NCBI GenBank assembly: GCA_026874595.1
Contig: CM049307.1
Coordinates: 63,916,870-63,980,869, forward strand
Direction of reading: 5' to 3'
Length of the DNA stretch: 64,000 bases
From: Sipunculus nudus
Taxonomy: Eukaryota > Annelida > Sipuncula > Golfingiida > Sipunculidae
In this document: piece after piece, positions 22,137 through 33,829 of the stretch
How the letters are laid out: every line of letters starts with the position of its first letter
How positions within the stretch are numbered: position 1 is the first letter of the stretch
Notes under the pieces: model-generated
What the model was told of the DNA's origin: nothing
Seen by the model: only the letters and a program-made list of their open reading frames with translations
Databases searched by the model: none
Made by a program: the position numbers and the translations under genes

Positions 22137-23752
22137 TCATTGTTTGCAGAGGGTACATGTAAAGACATAATCCTCCGATATATCTTCAGGTTCATTTGCA
22201 CAAATATTATGCCACCATATATCACACATTGAACATGTTATCATATTTCCATAAAAATAGTCAGGATATTTGCATGCACAGTGTAATTCTATCCCATGGT
22301 GCACATGTTTAACCTTGACAGGACGTTTTTGCTGAATTTTTGAAAACGGTGTGAATTTTTTTTGCTCTAAATGGGTTCTCATATTAATCATATAACCAGT
22401 AAAATTTTATCATTTAACCAACTGTTCAGCCTCTTGTTGGAAAATTCAACCGCATTTGCGATCGCATATACCCCACAGTCTGAGTTATTATTCTGTAACA
22501 TGGCATTCACTACCGGAACGTAATTAAGATTGCTCCAAGTTGTAGATTCGGCAAAGCTGTATTTCTGTTGAAGAAGTAAGACTCTTTGCATGCAGCACCA
22601 CCCAAACAATCTATTACAAACAGACCCCTTTCATCCGGTCGGACCGATATAAGCCAATGTGAATGTCCAGTGAAATGTATTTGTACACACGGGCCTTTTC
22701 GAGAACCTATATTTTTAAAACCTGTTTCAGGCACGAACCATTTGTTTTGTTCATCACTGAGGCAAGGTGTTAGTGTAGTATCTTGGAATCCGATGATTTC
22801 TGGATATTGTTTTTGTAAAATTATTTGCGCAGCACGGATATGCTTATCAGAAAGCCAAGAATCGTTTTCTATTTCTCTTTTGTTTTGAACTGTTAGTCCG
22901 AATTCATGCAGCCAATACCTGTCGGCAATTTATTCTGTTTTAGCGAGAGTCAATTTCTTATTATTTGTTTTTGTAGGTGTTATCTTCGGGGATTACTTTA
23001 CGAATATCGCTTATCGGGCGATTACATTCGTTAGAGGTCACACAATTTACCTTGGTTATTTTATTTGTGGTCTGTTTTGGGGTAGAGGATGCACTAATTT
23101 CAAAAGGTTGTGTATCGATAATGCTTTTGGGCATCCCTACTGGACTACAATTAGGAGTTGGAAGCGAGTATGAACTGTCGTCTTTATTTTTTAAATCAAG
23201 TCTAATTCTCACTCGTTTCTGTTCTGAATTTTTCAAAATTGATTTCGGTGATTTTTTAACTGTAACTTTATTTAATGGTGTTTTATCTGGGGTAGCTTGT
23301 GTCTTAACTTTATCAACAGTACTCTGTTTTTTGTTTCGAAATGGGAACTGGGCCATCTATAGCTTGGGAGATTGCAGAGTTCTATCTCTAAGCGAGGTTA
23401 TCATGGAAACATCGGTATCGGGAGCAGCTTCAAATTCGTACACGAAATCTGATTTTCTCAGCTGTTTTCTACCCGTTTTTCTAGCCACCCTTTTCTTACT
23501 ACGCCGAGACATTATTGAAACATTTAGTTTGCGTTTTTGATTGATTACATCCATACCTATAGATTTCCTGGCTGCAAGAATATGGTAGCAAATATTTGTT
23601 GCTGCGCATTGACATTTTTCTTTTGGGAACAGAGTTATCGCAAATTTATTGTCATTGTTTCCCTCCACAATGAAAGTACCAAATTTCGCAACTAATTCTA
23701 TTTTCCCTTTATTGATTATATCTTGTGCCCTTTCAGTTTGTGTCAGGATCAA
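22137..23752 (-). pseudogene. Transposon protein remnant: SWIM zinc finger, Ulp1-like protease, PHD finger
   Basis: Reading the minus strand from 23752: a SWIM zinc finger CQCAATNICYH (pattern CxCx5CxH) lies about 48 residues in; a basic, Ser/Thr-rich linker follows (RRSKKRVARKTGRK) and continues past an in-frame TAG at 23357-23359 to about 22961. Next comes a Ulp1/C48 cysteine protease: WLSDKHIRAAQ (about 22860), HW at about 22657, Asp in FVIDCLGG at about 22610 and, after a frameshift between about 22510 and 22600, QNNNSDCGVYAIANAV with the Cys at 22475-22477. A PHD-type finger closes it (CACKYPDYFYGNM, CSMCDIWWHNIC, CTLC; 22137-22310), in another frame. All catalytic residues survive but at least one stop and two frame breaks separate them. 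The order is that of transposon-encoded proteins in invertebrates; such proteases cut SUMO-like tags or process the polyprotein (family knowledge). A 187-codon frame on the + strand here is its antisense shadow. Confidence 0.8.
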
Positions 23753-24170
23753 AGGATAATAGGATTACAGTACTTCAGATAGCTACAAGGGATTAATTTC
23801 CCTGCTGAGGTCTATTGGTCATCGCTGTCTGTACATAAACAATATTACTCCATAAATGAATTCGTTTGCCTTCAATGGTGCGCAACAGAAAAATAAATGA
23901 GTTTAATTAGTTTATTATTAAATAGTCAAATTGGCCATGTCTCTGGATGAGCCACACCGTTAATGAGGTTTGCCCATAATAACTGTGTACACAGTATGAC
24001 ACACCAGCACCTGCCTGAATGCCCAGGCGTGCTGGGAAGAGAATCCATAATTTTGTAATCAATTTACTTTGATGGGGGGATCCTCGCGCTGCCCTTTTTA
24101 TATAATTATGTTTCAAATCCGTTAAATTCTGGTCTTAGTGCCGAATAAATAAACCACAATTTTGACATAG
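23753..24170. other. MULE interior where transposase would be expected
   Basis: Upstream (on the minus strand) of the SWIM finger a MULE transposase core would be expected. The frame is closed by a TAA just before it, and no transposase motif was recognised before the family-1 repeat begins at 24171. The core was probably deleted or displaced. Confidence 0.4.
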
Positions 24171-25550
24171 TTTTTAGGGAACCTGTGAGCTTATGCGATG
24201 GTGTGGCGTCGTCCGTCATCTGTACGTTAACCCATACTATCTTGAAAACACCACGAGGTGGCATCACGAAATTTTATTTAAAAAATTAGTCATCTAAAAA
24301 ACTATATCGGATTTTGCTTATTTTTTGACTAACTGCATTTTCTTAGATTTTATAGGGAAAAAGCAAAAAAAAAGCTTTAAAAATCTTCTTCTCCGAAACT
24401 GTTCAGCCAAATTGTCCAATATTTCACATAAATGATTCCTGGAATAATCTTTCTCAAGTTTGTTCGAATGGTTTAAGTTCGGTGATATTTGGCCGAGTTA
24501 CAGGAAGTTGAACTTAGTCATCTGTCCATAAAGCATACTAAAATTACAATCTCCGAAACGGCTGGAGCTATCATCAACAAATTTTATGCCAATGTTGTTA
24601 ACATGAGACATATCTGAAATTGAGGTATTGGTGGCGCCACCTGCACCAACCTATTTTGTATGGGGGTCATCAGTGCCCGTATCATACTGACAGCTACAAA
24701 AAACTTCTTCTCTGAAACCATATGGCCAAATAGTTTAATATCGCACAGAAATGATCCTAGGGTAGTGCTTTCTGCAATTTGTTCAAATGGTCTAAGTTCA
24801 GTGACTTTTGGCTGAGTTGTTGGAAGCTGAATTTAGTCATATGCTGTAACAGCCCATTTTAGCTCAGTGGCTACAAAGATCTTCTCCTCAAAAACCACTG
24901 GGCCAAATTCTTAAATCTCACACATTAATTATCCTTAGATATTGATAATTCAAGTTTGTTCAAATGGTTTTGGTTCAGTGATTTTTGGCTGAGTTATGGG
25001 AAGCTTAACTTAGCCATTTTGCTGTATTTTCCCATATGAGTTATAAACCTGTAAAAATTTATTTGACTGACCCTACTGAGGCCAATTTGTTTAATATTTT
25101 ACATGAATAATCCCCTGAATAATTCTTATAATAATTGTCTTTTATGGTTCCAAAGAATGAATTTTGGCTGAATTATAAAGGTTCAATTGAGTCATTTTAC
25201 CATATATGTTAGCTGTGTGAAGCAGATACACAGATACATCTAGATACATCTAGACTGGCACCAGTTTATCAGCATTTATTACATCATGCCTCTAGACATT
25301 TAGATTTCAGGTTATCTATGGTTAATATTGACAAGAATGTTTTTTAAAAGCTTTTAAAAAATGTAGATTTATGATTTTTAGATATTCCTCATGCCAGGCA
25401 ATGTTTACAATCACAGCTATACAGCTCTCTGTATAAAGACGGCTGTACATGGATTATAAATAATTGGTATCCATAGTCAAATTAATTCAAGATTTTGCCA
25501 TCAGTGAGATGTAGCTGTATCACAATTTTGCATTCAATATGCACCTGTAT
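24171..25550 (+). mobile_element. Family-1 element, copy A (5' part)
   Basis: Starts TTTTTAGGGAACCTGTGAGC followed by TTATGCGATGGTGTGGCG, the 5' end shared by copies at 25554, 35367, 38997 and 39906. The body has phrases found in all copies (for example AGCCAAATTGTTCAATATTT and CATCACCAAATTTTATGC variants) and one GGTGGCGCCACC palindrome near 24629. No 3' hairpin end occurs before the next 5' end, so it is truncated. It sits inside the MULE. Confidence 0.7.
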
Positions 25551-25553
25551 TAA

Positions 25554-27876
25554 TTTTTAGTGAACCTGTGAACTAATGCGATGGTGTGGCGGCGTTTGTC
25601 TTCTGTACATTAACCCATACTATTTTGAAAATGATTGGAGCTAGCATCATGAAATTTAATGCAAAAAATTAGCCATCTGAAAATTTTCTTAAATTTATAG
25701 AGAAAAAGCTAAAAAAATCTTCTCCTCCGAAACACTCAAGCCAAATTGTTCAATATTTCACAGAGATAATCTTTTATACCATCTCCCTCAATTTTGTTCA
25801 GGAAGTTGAACTTAGTCATCTGTCCAAAAAAGCATACTAAAATGACAGTCTCAGAAACAGCCAGAGCTATCATCACCAAATTTTTTGCCAGTGTTGGTCA
25901 CATGAGTCATATATGAAATTCAGGTATTGGTGGCGCCACCTGAATTGACCTATTTTTGTACAGGGGTCATTGGTCAACTGTACATTAATCCATAATTTCT
26001 CAGGAATAGCAGGAGCTACCATTCCCAGATTTTATGCAATAATCTGTCACATATCAAATTTTGTCGGATTCAGCTTATTTTTTTGCTATCTGCATTTACA
26101 TTTTATAAGGAAAAAACTGACAATATTTTAAAAGTTGTCTGCTTGTAGACGGTCCAGCCAAAATGTTAAATATTTTACATAAATGATCCCAGAGGCAAGC
26201 CCTCTGAAGTTTGTTCAAATAGTTTGCATTTGATGAATTTTAGTGGAGTTGCACAAATTTGAAAAGTCATTCGGCCAAGTAAGCATACTGACATAGTACT
26301 CTCAGAAATGACAGAAGCTAGCATTACCAGGTATTGTGCAAATGTTGGTCACATGACTCATATTTGAAGTTGTAGATTTAGTGGTGCCACCTACATTGAC
26401 CTGTTTTTTATGGGCAAAAAACCTCATAATTTTAGCCTCTTTCAGCTTAATGATGAAACTGTCAAGTTGAATTGTTCAGTTTTTCAAAAGAATTATCCTA
26501 GGACATGGTACTTTTAATCATATCAGAATATACGGAGTTTGTTGATTTTTGGTTGAGTTGTGAAAAGCTTAAGTAGGTCTTATGGCCATTATTATGTGTT
26601 TTTCAAACTGAGGACTGCAATAGTGTTCTTCTACAAAATTATTATTTCAATTATATCTTCTGTAACATTGCACAAAAATTATTCTTAGGTGGCCTTTGTT
26701 CAAGTTTACTAGAATGATTTTTGGCAGAACTATTGGACCTTTAACAATGAAAGTACTGCATCTTTTATTATTCTAGATATTTTGATAAAAAGTTTATGAA
26801 TATGTCGGCTTGAAAAAAGAAATTTTAACCAAAGTCTTTCAGTATGTGTAAACAGATATACCAACAGGCCAAGATTGAATCTGTATCTTTAAATAGGTTG
26901 AGAAACTGCCAACTGTTTCAGATTTGGGAACAGATCAAGAGTTCATTCAGTGGAGCCAGATATAGGTCAAGAGTTCAATCAGTGCAGCCAAGCACATGGC
27001 ATGTGATCACCTCATGGGTGACATGTGAACACCTCAAGGGCACCATGTGATCACTTCATGGGTGTCAAGCCCCTCAGGGGAGGGCCCCTGCATGAGCTTA
27101 TGCAATGGTGTGGCTACTATTTCAGATTTGGCAACAGGCTTGAGGTCAGTCTGGATCTATTTATAGCTTTGGCAGACTGCCAACTGTATCAGATTAGGCA
27201 ACAGGTCAAGAGTTCACTCAGTGCAGCCAGGTATGGGTCAGGAGTTTACTCAGTGCAGTAGCTGCATTCTATTTATAGCTTTGGCAGACTGCCAACTGTG
27301 TCAGATTATGCAACAGGTCAAGAGTTCACTCAGTGCAGCCAGGTACAGGTCAAAAGTTCACTCAGTCTAGCCAGGTGCAGGTCATGAGTTCACTCAGTGC
27401 AGTAGTCTGAGCAAGCAATTTGTCACAGTTCACTCGGGGCAACAGCCTTTCTCATCTAAGCCTGGTCAGCCCCATGCATTAGACTCAAGGTAAGTTTGAT
27501 GTATTGGCCTAATATTTTGACCTGTCTATGTGTCTTTGATGGCTTTCTCACTCACAAGACAGGTGTCGCCACCTACCATGACTTTTGCACACGTTTTTCT
27601 CAGGAGGAGTTTGATATATCAGTCTGAAATTGGGCGTATGTATATATCTCTGATAGCTTCTTTGTATACAAGACTGGTGGTGCCAGCTACAATCTTTTTA
27701 GTGTTGTGTGCACCTATGCCAGAATTTCAGCAGTGATGTTTGTGTAATTGTTTCTTATTCAAAATGTTTAGTACTTGCATATTTCATATACATGAAAAGT
27801 AATGGTCCAGCATTTAAGCATTATACCTGGTGTATTTCGCAATGCACAGGTTCGCATTAGGCCTGTAGGCCTTGTT
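25554..27876 (+). mobile_element. Family-1 element, copy B (both ends present)
   Basis: The 5' end is TTTTTAGTGAACCTGTGAAC. The 3' end is TGCACAGGTTCGCATTAGGC followed by a hairpin (AGGCCTGTAGGCCT, 27859-27872) and TTGTT. The terminal GCGAACCTGTG of the family is the complement of CACAGGTTCGC at the 3' end. A minisatellite of about 40-80 bp based on GTTCACTCAGTGCAGCCAGG lies at 26930-27440. There is no coding potential. Short inverted ends, a 3' hairpin and internal tandem repeats fit non-autonomous Helentron-like elements (inference). Confidence 0.75.
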
Positions 27877-28029
27877 ATATGTTTTATAATTTCGATATTT
27901 CAATATTAAGTAAACCACATATTTGACATACTATTTTATATGTTCTATAATTTCGATATTTCCATATTTAATGCATGTACCCTTTATACCATTAAAAATT
28001 AAGGATATATTTTCACATATTTGTATTGG

Positions 28030-30328
28030 CTAAAACGAAGTTTTGCGGATACTATGTTTTTGACCGGGTTCCGCCGCCGCCGCCGCGGCGTTTGTTTCCA
28101 GAAAACTCCTCTAAGACTACTGGACAGATTTTTCCGAAACTTACACAAATTATCGGGTCACATGTGAACTGGTGCCTAACCAAGTGACCTTGGCCTCTGA
28201 CTTTTCGTCTCTGCCCAGCGTCTGTTTGTCGTCTCTTTCCACACATAAACCCATAAATCTCGGGAACCGTTTGACCGATCCGGAAAAATTTTTTACACAA
28301 ATGTAGCCCTGGGATAGCTTTATAACATACACAACAAAAGGTGGCACCACCTGCAACCATGTTTGCACAGTGTCCATCTGTTCATCTGCCTGGGGTTAAA
28401 ATCACTCATATCTCTGCAGTGGTTTGACTAATTCACCTAAAATTCGGCATGCTTATACATCCTAGATAGCTTTCTTGATTTTATGACAGGTGGCGCCACC
28501 TACATTCACGTTAACACACTACACATAAACCCATATATCTCGGGAACCGTTTGACCGATCCGGAAAAAAAATTTTACACAAATGTAGCCCTGGGATAGCT
28601 TTATAACATACACCACAAAAGGTGGCGCCACTTGCAACCATGTTTGCACAGTGTCCATTTGTTCATCTGCCTGGGGTTAAAATCACTCATATCTCTGCAG
28701 TGGTTTGACTAATTCACCTAAAAATCGGCATGCATATACATCCTAGATAGCTTTCTTGATTTTATGACAGGTGGCACCGCCTACATTCACGTTAACGCTC
28801 CACATATAAACCCACATATCTTGGGAACCGTTTCACCAATCCGGAAAAAAATTTTACACAAATGTAGCCCTGGGATAGCTTTATAACATACACAACAAAA
28901 GGTGGCACTACATGCAACCATGTTTGCACAGTGTCCATCTGTTCATCTGCCTGGGGGTAAAATCACTCATATCTCTGCAGTGGTTTGAATAATTCACCTA
29001 AAATTCGGCATGTGTAAACATCCTAGATAGCTTTCTCGATTTTATGACAGGTGGCGCCACCTACATTCACATTAACGCTCCACACATAAACCCATATATC
29101 TCGGGAACCGTTTGACCGATCCGGAAAAAAAATTTACACAAATGTAGCCCTGGGATAGCTTTATAACATACACAACAAAAGGTGGCGCCACCTGCAACCA
29201 TGTTTGCACAGTGTCCATTTGTTCATCTGCCTGGGGTTAAAATCACTCATATCTCTGCAGTGGTTTGACTAATTCACCTAAAAATCGGCATGCATATACA
29301 TCCTAGAGAGCTTTCTTGATGTTATGACAGGTGGTGCCACCTACATTCACGTTAACGCTCCGCATATAAACCCATATATCTTGGGAACCGTTTGACCAAT
29401 CCGGAAAAAATTTTTACACAAATGTAGCCCTGGGATAGCTTTATAACATACACAACAAAAGGTTGCGCCACCTGCAACCATGTTTGCACAGTGTCCATTT
29501 GTTCATCTGCCTGGGGTTAAAATCACTCATATCTCTGCAGTGGTTTGACTAATTCACCTAAAATTCGGCATGCGTGTACATCCTAGATAGCTTTCTTGAT
29601 TTTATGACAGGTGGCGCCACCTACGTTCACGTTAACGCTCCACACATAAACCCATATATCTCGGGTACTGTTAGACCGATCCGGAAAAATTTTTTACACA
29701 AATGTAGCCCTGGGATAGCTTTATAACATACACAAAAATGGTGGCGCCATCTGCAGCCATTTTTGCACAGCGTCCATCTGTTTGTCTGCCTGTGGTTAAA
29801 ATCACTCATATCTCTGCAGTGGTTTGACCAAATTACCTGAAATTCAGCATGCTTATACATCCCGCATAGGTTTCTTGATTTTATGACAGGTGGCGCCACC
29901 TACATTCACGTTCACGCTGTAGACATCCATGCTTATATCTCCAGACTCATTCAACCAATCAGGAAAATTTTTTTACACAAATGTAGCCCTTGGATAGCTT
30001 TATAACATACACAAAAATGGTGGCGCCACCTGCAGCCATTTTTGCACAGCGTCCATCTGTTTGTCTGCTGTGGGATAAAATCACTCATATCTCTGCAGTG
30101 GTTTGACTTTTCCACATGAAATTTTGCTTGTGTATATATCTTGGATAGTTTCTCATTCAAATAACAGGTGGTGCCACCTACAATCATGTTTATGTGGCAG
30201 AGATCCATTCTAATATTTAACACATGTAACTCTATATCCCCTTGCCACTCAATCCATGCCTCACTTCACCCGTCCTTCTCTGATTTTGGCGGATACACGT
30301 AGTCGCTTGTCGACTACCCTTATTCTAG
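28030..30328 (+). mobile_element. Non-autonomous Helitron-like element with 283-bp array
   Basis: The 3' end is a textbook Helitron terminus: a 7-bp stem (GTAGTCG 30299-30305, CGACTAC 30311-30317) with a 5-base loop, then CTAG at 30325-30328 followed by T. The left end is less certain; it is placed near GTTTTGCGGATAC, because GGCGGATACAC recurs just before the hairpin, and a GCC-type run (CCGCCGCCGCCGCGG, 28072-28086) follows. No Rep/helicase coding. The element lies wholly inside the MULE. Confidence 0.65.
28230..30240 (+). repeat. 283-bp tandem array with two palindromes per unit
   Basis: About seven units, recognised by the recurring ACCCATATATCTCGGGAACC phrase near 28250, 28530, 28810, 29093, 29378, 29648 and, diverged, 29930. 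Each unit carries two copies of the palindrome GGTGGCGCCACC or one-base variants of it. Spacing is 265-285 bp. Confidence 0.9.
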
Positions 30329-30490
30329 TTATAATATAAAATTTATACATAAAGAAAATATTCTGTATGATATGCAAGAAAATATAATTAGTTATAAAAA
30401 TATTACAAACATTCTAGAGTTTTCGGAAATAGAAAATTGGTAAAGAGAATATATGATTAGTGTATTAAACAGTTATTTAAACAATATACA

Positions 30491-30859
30491 TATTTTAGTG
30501 ACAGTTCCAATCAATTAGACTCGTAAACGATATCACATATCAGAGCGGGGAATTAAGACAGGTATGTGGCAGCATCTGTTGTGGCGAGTGGGAATCAGTG
30601 GGAAGCACTCATTGGCGGATCTTCGGGCAAGATGGCGATCTCTGGACAATCTCCGGGTCATCTCCGGGTGAAGTTTCCGTGGATAACTGAATAAATACTT
30701 TGTGCACTTGCAAATTAAGTATCATATTCGATGCGGATGTCATTTAGAAGTGTCAAGGGTAAAGTTTAATACGAATTGCTGTCTTATTATTTAAGATATC
30801 GCGATCTCCGGGTTTTATTTTGATCTCTGGCCGGAGATCTCTGGGTTTTAGATACACCC
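30491..30859 (-). repeat. Right terminal inverted repeat of the MULE
   Basis: Inverted partner of 21278-21644, ending GATACACCC at 30859. It again contains spaced CCGGAGAT-type motifs. Confidence 0.9.
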
Positions 30860-30868
30860 AACTTAAAG
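30860..30868 (+). repeat. Target site duplication, right (AACTTAAAG)
   Basis: Exact copy of 21269-21277 directly after the right terminal repeat. Confidence 0.9.
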
Positions 30869-30963
30869 GGACATAATCAGGAGCAATATAATTCCTATTC
30901 TATTCTACACTATTAGTTCAGTTTTGCTTTATACAAAAGTTTCCCAGCAAAACCATTCCAGCA

Positions 30964-30972
30964 CAGTCTCAT
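30964..30972 (+). repeat. Target site duplication, left (CAGTCTCAT)
   Basis: CAGTCTCAT abuts the left tip of the third element; the same nine bases lie at 33821-33829. Confidence 0.85.
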
Positions 30973-33820
30973 GTGTGTGACTATTTACCGTCCGGGACGT
31001 CCGACACCATCCGGGTCTCCCTGCATACCGTTCGGGACATAGCGGTACCACCTGGGTCACTAAGACACCGTCCCAGACACCAGAATAAGCTTAAAAGTAT
31101 TACTTAAATGCACACAGACCTTCAGGGACCGACCGGGCCTCCAGTATACTGTCCTGGTCAACAAAACCAGCCCTAAAACAGACCTAGATGTTGCGCACGA
31201 ATGCACAATAACAAAATATACTACATTGCAAAACATTCAAAGATCATGTGATTATATTCCAGAGCTAGTGATTATTATATTTTAATATGAATATATCAGT
31301 TTAACGCCATGTTAATGATTATATTATTATTATTAATATTATTAATCTATTAACATTATTATTATTATTAATCTGTTAATATTATTATTATTATTATTAT
31401 CATTATTATTATTATTGTTAATCATATGCATGCTGAATATAATTCTTCCGCCCAGTATAACGTACGGGACAACAAAAACCAGCCCCGAACAGGCCTGAGA
31501 TCAAACATGCGCAATAGCCAATTTAAATATACAGTGGAACCCCGCCTTGCGACCACCCCACAATTGCGACCACCCCACAATTACAACCATTTTGCTTGGT
31601 CCTGAATTTTTTTTAGTTTATTTATGTTTAAAAATGACTCAAAATTACGACCACCCCTGAATTCAGAATTACGACCAGATTTCCTGGCCCCCAGCGCTAA
31701 TGCGACCCCTCTAATGCGACCACCATCGAGAAGTACTGAAACAACATTTGTCACGAGTCAATGGCTGCGTCTTGTCACAGGCGCCTTAACGAAAGATCAA
31801 AGCGGGTAACAAGGTTTCTTAACCCGAGTGTTAATCTGGTCCCGCATATCTTCCCGACTTGGTGTCTTCGCTGAGACTCGTTGAGGTGTAGGTTATAGAT
31901 CAAAGAGGGTAACCATCGGCCTGATTACTTAATGAGCCGGTCTGACCTGGGGTCAGATGCTAATTGCCCCTCAGTGATCACCTGTATTACAGCTACCCTA
32001 AGTGTTGGGTTGCGGGCTTAATATTTCAACTCATCACATATTGTTCGATCCTCATTGGTTAAATTAACGACCTAGTTAATCTTAAATGTGTTCATACGTT
32101 ACTGTCACTGGGTATTGAGCAGTCAGTTAAATGTATAAATAAAGCTTGCATGGGGGGGAAATCCCTCACATTAACTTGCCTTTTCTGATAGATCGTTGTC
32201 AGTTTATTTCTCTACTGGTTAAGTTTGCATTTAAATTGCTTGCTGTTAGGACTCTGAAAGAGCTCTCCTTGAAGGATAAAGTGGCGTTAATCAAGGCGGC
32301 AACATCACGCGCAGTCAGCACCAAATGGCTCAGCAGTTTAGCGTCAGGAAAACTCAAGTGCACGCAATATATACTCAAGGGTAAGGCTAAATATATGACA
32401 ATCACGTATTATGTTCAATATGCATTCAGTAGGTTGTAATCGTATTGCCTTAGTGTTATAATTTGTTAATCATCAGTCACTACGTATGTGTACATGTATA
32501 TTCATTTTATCATGAATGAATATGTTCAGCTACACACACACACAAAAACATTCATAATAAGGGTCCTCCGCTAAGTAAAATATTTTGTTATAATTCACAT
32601 TAAAGATATGCAATAGATAAACTCTGATACACATTAAATATCAGCGTGTTATATGCGACCATGGTAAGAGTTTCACAAATATGACCACCCCCAAATTACG
32701 ACCACTTTGCTCAGTCCCCAGGGTGGTCATAATTGTGGGGTTCCACTGTACTACATATTATAATATTAACACTCAAAAGATATTACGATTATATTTTTGA
32801 TAAGAATAAAATTGTTTGGTAGGCCTATATTGCCATGGTAATGATCATGTTAATATTATTATAGGCCTAATTAGTAATCATATGTATTCAGAATGTGATT
32901 ATACCCGCCAATATATCGTCCGGGGCAACAGAAATAGCCCTGAAAAATTCTCACCCAGTCGAGGAAGAAAATCGGGGAAAACTTACCCTTTGATCACTAA
33001 CCAACTGCCACTAATTGCTTCACCGAAACCCTGCACGCCTGTCAGTGTGACATAATTAATTAGCCAAGTGGTGTGATCAGTAGTTGTTATACAATGCGTT
33101 GAACCTTTACCGTCTTCCCTGTTTGACGGCTGTAGTCTTTGTTGCTGTCACTGATACCTACATGTGCTTATTGTTGTAATCATATCATGTCATTAATTAT
33201 ATTTGCAATACATAATACTATGAGCAATACGCACATCAATAAAGGCTTAATCCTCATGGTTAACATAGGCGACCCTCATAGGTATATTTTATTATATTCC
33301 ATGTTGTAGTAATCATAACGTGTCATTAATTATTTGCTATACATAATACTATCAGCAATACGCACATCAATAAAGGCCTCATCCTCATGGTAAAAAAATG
33401 CGACCCTCATAGATATATTTAATTATATTCAATATCGATGATTTTACTTATTTTTAGAGAGAGAGAGAGAGATAAATTCAATCTATCATTAATATATTGT
33501 ATGTAGTTGTTTGCACAATTGTGGGTGCGCATGGAAATTATAAATATAAGGTATCTTAATTTTATCTCTCTTTAAACAGATAGAATCGAAATTAAAAATA
33601 ACAAAAATCACTGTACAGTCGCCAATTAAAGCAATATTTCTTGGGATCTGGACAATAAAATTGTGTACTTAACATCAATAAGTGTCTGTATTCATTTAAG
33701 TAATATTTTTAATCTAGTTCTGGTGTCCAGGGCGGTACAGCTGAGTCCCGGACAGTATTCAGGGAGTCCTGGACAGTGTCGGACGGTTCTGGACGTCCCG
33801 GACGGTAAATAGTCACACCG
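30973..33820. mobile_element. Non-autonomous Mutator-like element, 2.8 kb
   Basis: The tips are inverted copies: left GTGTGTGACTATTTACCGTC, right complement CGGTGTGACTATTTACCGTC, both continuing CGGGACGTCC. A perfect 9-bp duplication flanks them. Related CCGGGAC-type motifs recur through the first and last 120 bp. Internally a motif block (CCAGTATA, CGGGACAACA, CCAGCCC) appears near 31143, 31452 and 32909, suggesting internal tandem structure. There is no transposase. A pogo-like element is nested within it. Assignment to MULEs rests only on duplication length. Confidence 0.7.
31532..32748 (+). mobile_element. pogo/Tigger-like (Tc1-mariner) element, nested
   Basis: The ends are inverted repeats beginning CAGTGGAACCCC, each flanked by TA (31530-31531 and 32749-32750), the hallmark of pogo/Tigger elements. 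Subterminal GCGACCACCCC motifs repeat several times. The frame at 32146-32439 contains KELSLKDKVALIKAA followed by KWLSSLASGKLKCTQYILKG, which resembles the N-terminal helix-turn-helix (CENP-B N / Psq) of pogo transposases. The DDE catalytic part is absent, so this is an internally deleted, non-autonomous copy. Confidence 0.8.
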
Positions 33821-33829
33821 CAGTCTCAT
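33821..33829 (+). repeat. Target site duplication, right (CAGTCTCAT)
   Basis: Exact copy of 30964-30972 directly after the right tip. Confidence 0.85.

Larger units (their letters stand above)
21278..30859. mobile_element. 9.6-kb Mutator-like element (SWIM, Ulp1, PHD cargo)
   Basis: Terminal inverted repeats of about 368 bp start GGGTGTATCTAAAACCCAGA at both ends and are flanked by a perfect 9-bp duplication. Long terminal repeats and a 9-bp duplication are typical of Mutator-like elements (MULEs). A SWIM zinc finger of the kind found at the C-terminus of MULE transposases, a Ulp1-type protease and a PHD finger are encoded on the minus strand near the left end. The catalytic transposase domain itself was not recognised, and the right two thirds are occupied by other repeats, so the copy is dead. 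Alternatives are other Ulp1-carrying superfamilies such as Zisupton/KDZ, which usually make shorter duplications. Confidence 0.85.

Noticed and set aside
22977-23540. 187-codon + strand frame with hydrophobic stretches resembling a membrane protein
   Set aside because: It is the antisense of the linker and SWIM region of the minus-strand transposon gene, whose motifs are recognisable.
28230-30240. Evenly spaced repeats that could suggest a CRISPR array
   Set aside because: Units are 283 bp and repeated in full, without short repeats and unique spacers, and the setting is eukaryotic.
21278-30859. Reading the foldback element and the MULE as one composite transposon
   Set aside because: Each has its own distinct tips and its own exact 9-bp duplication, with host sequence between them.
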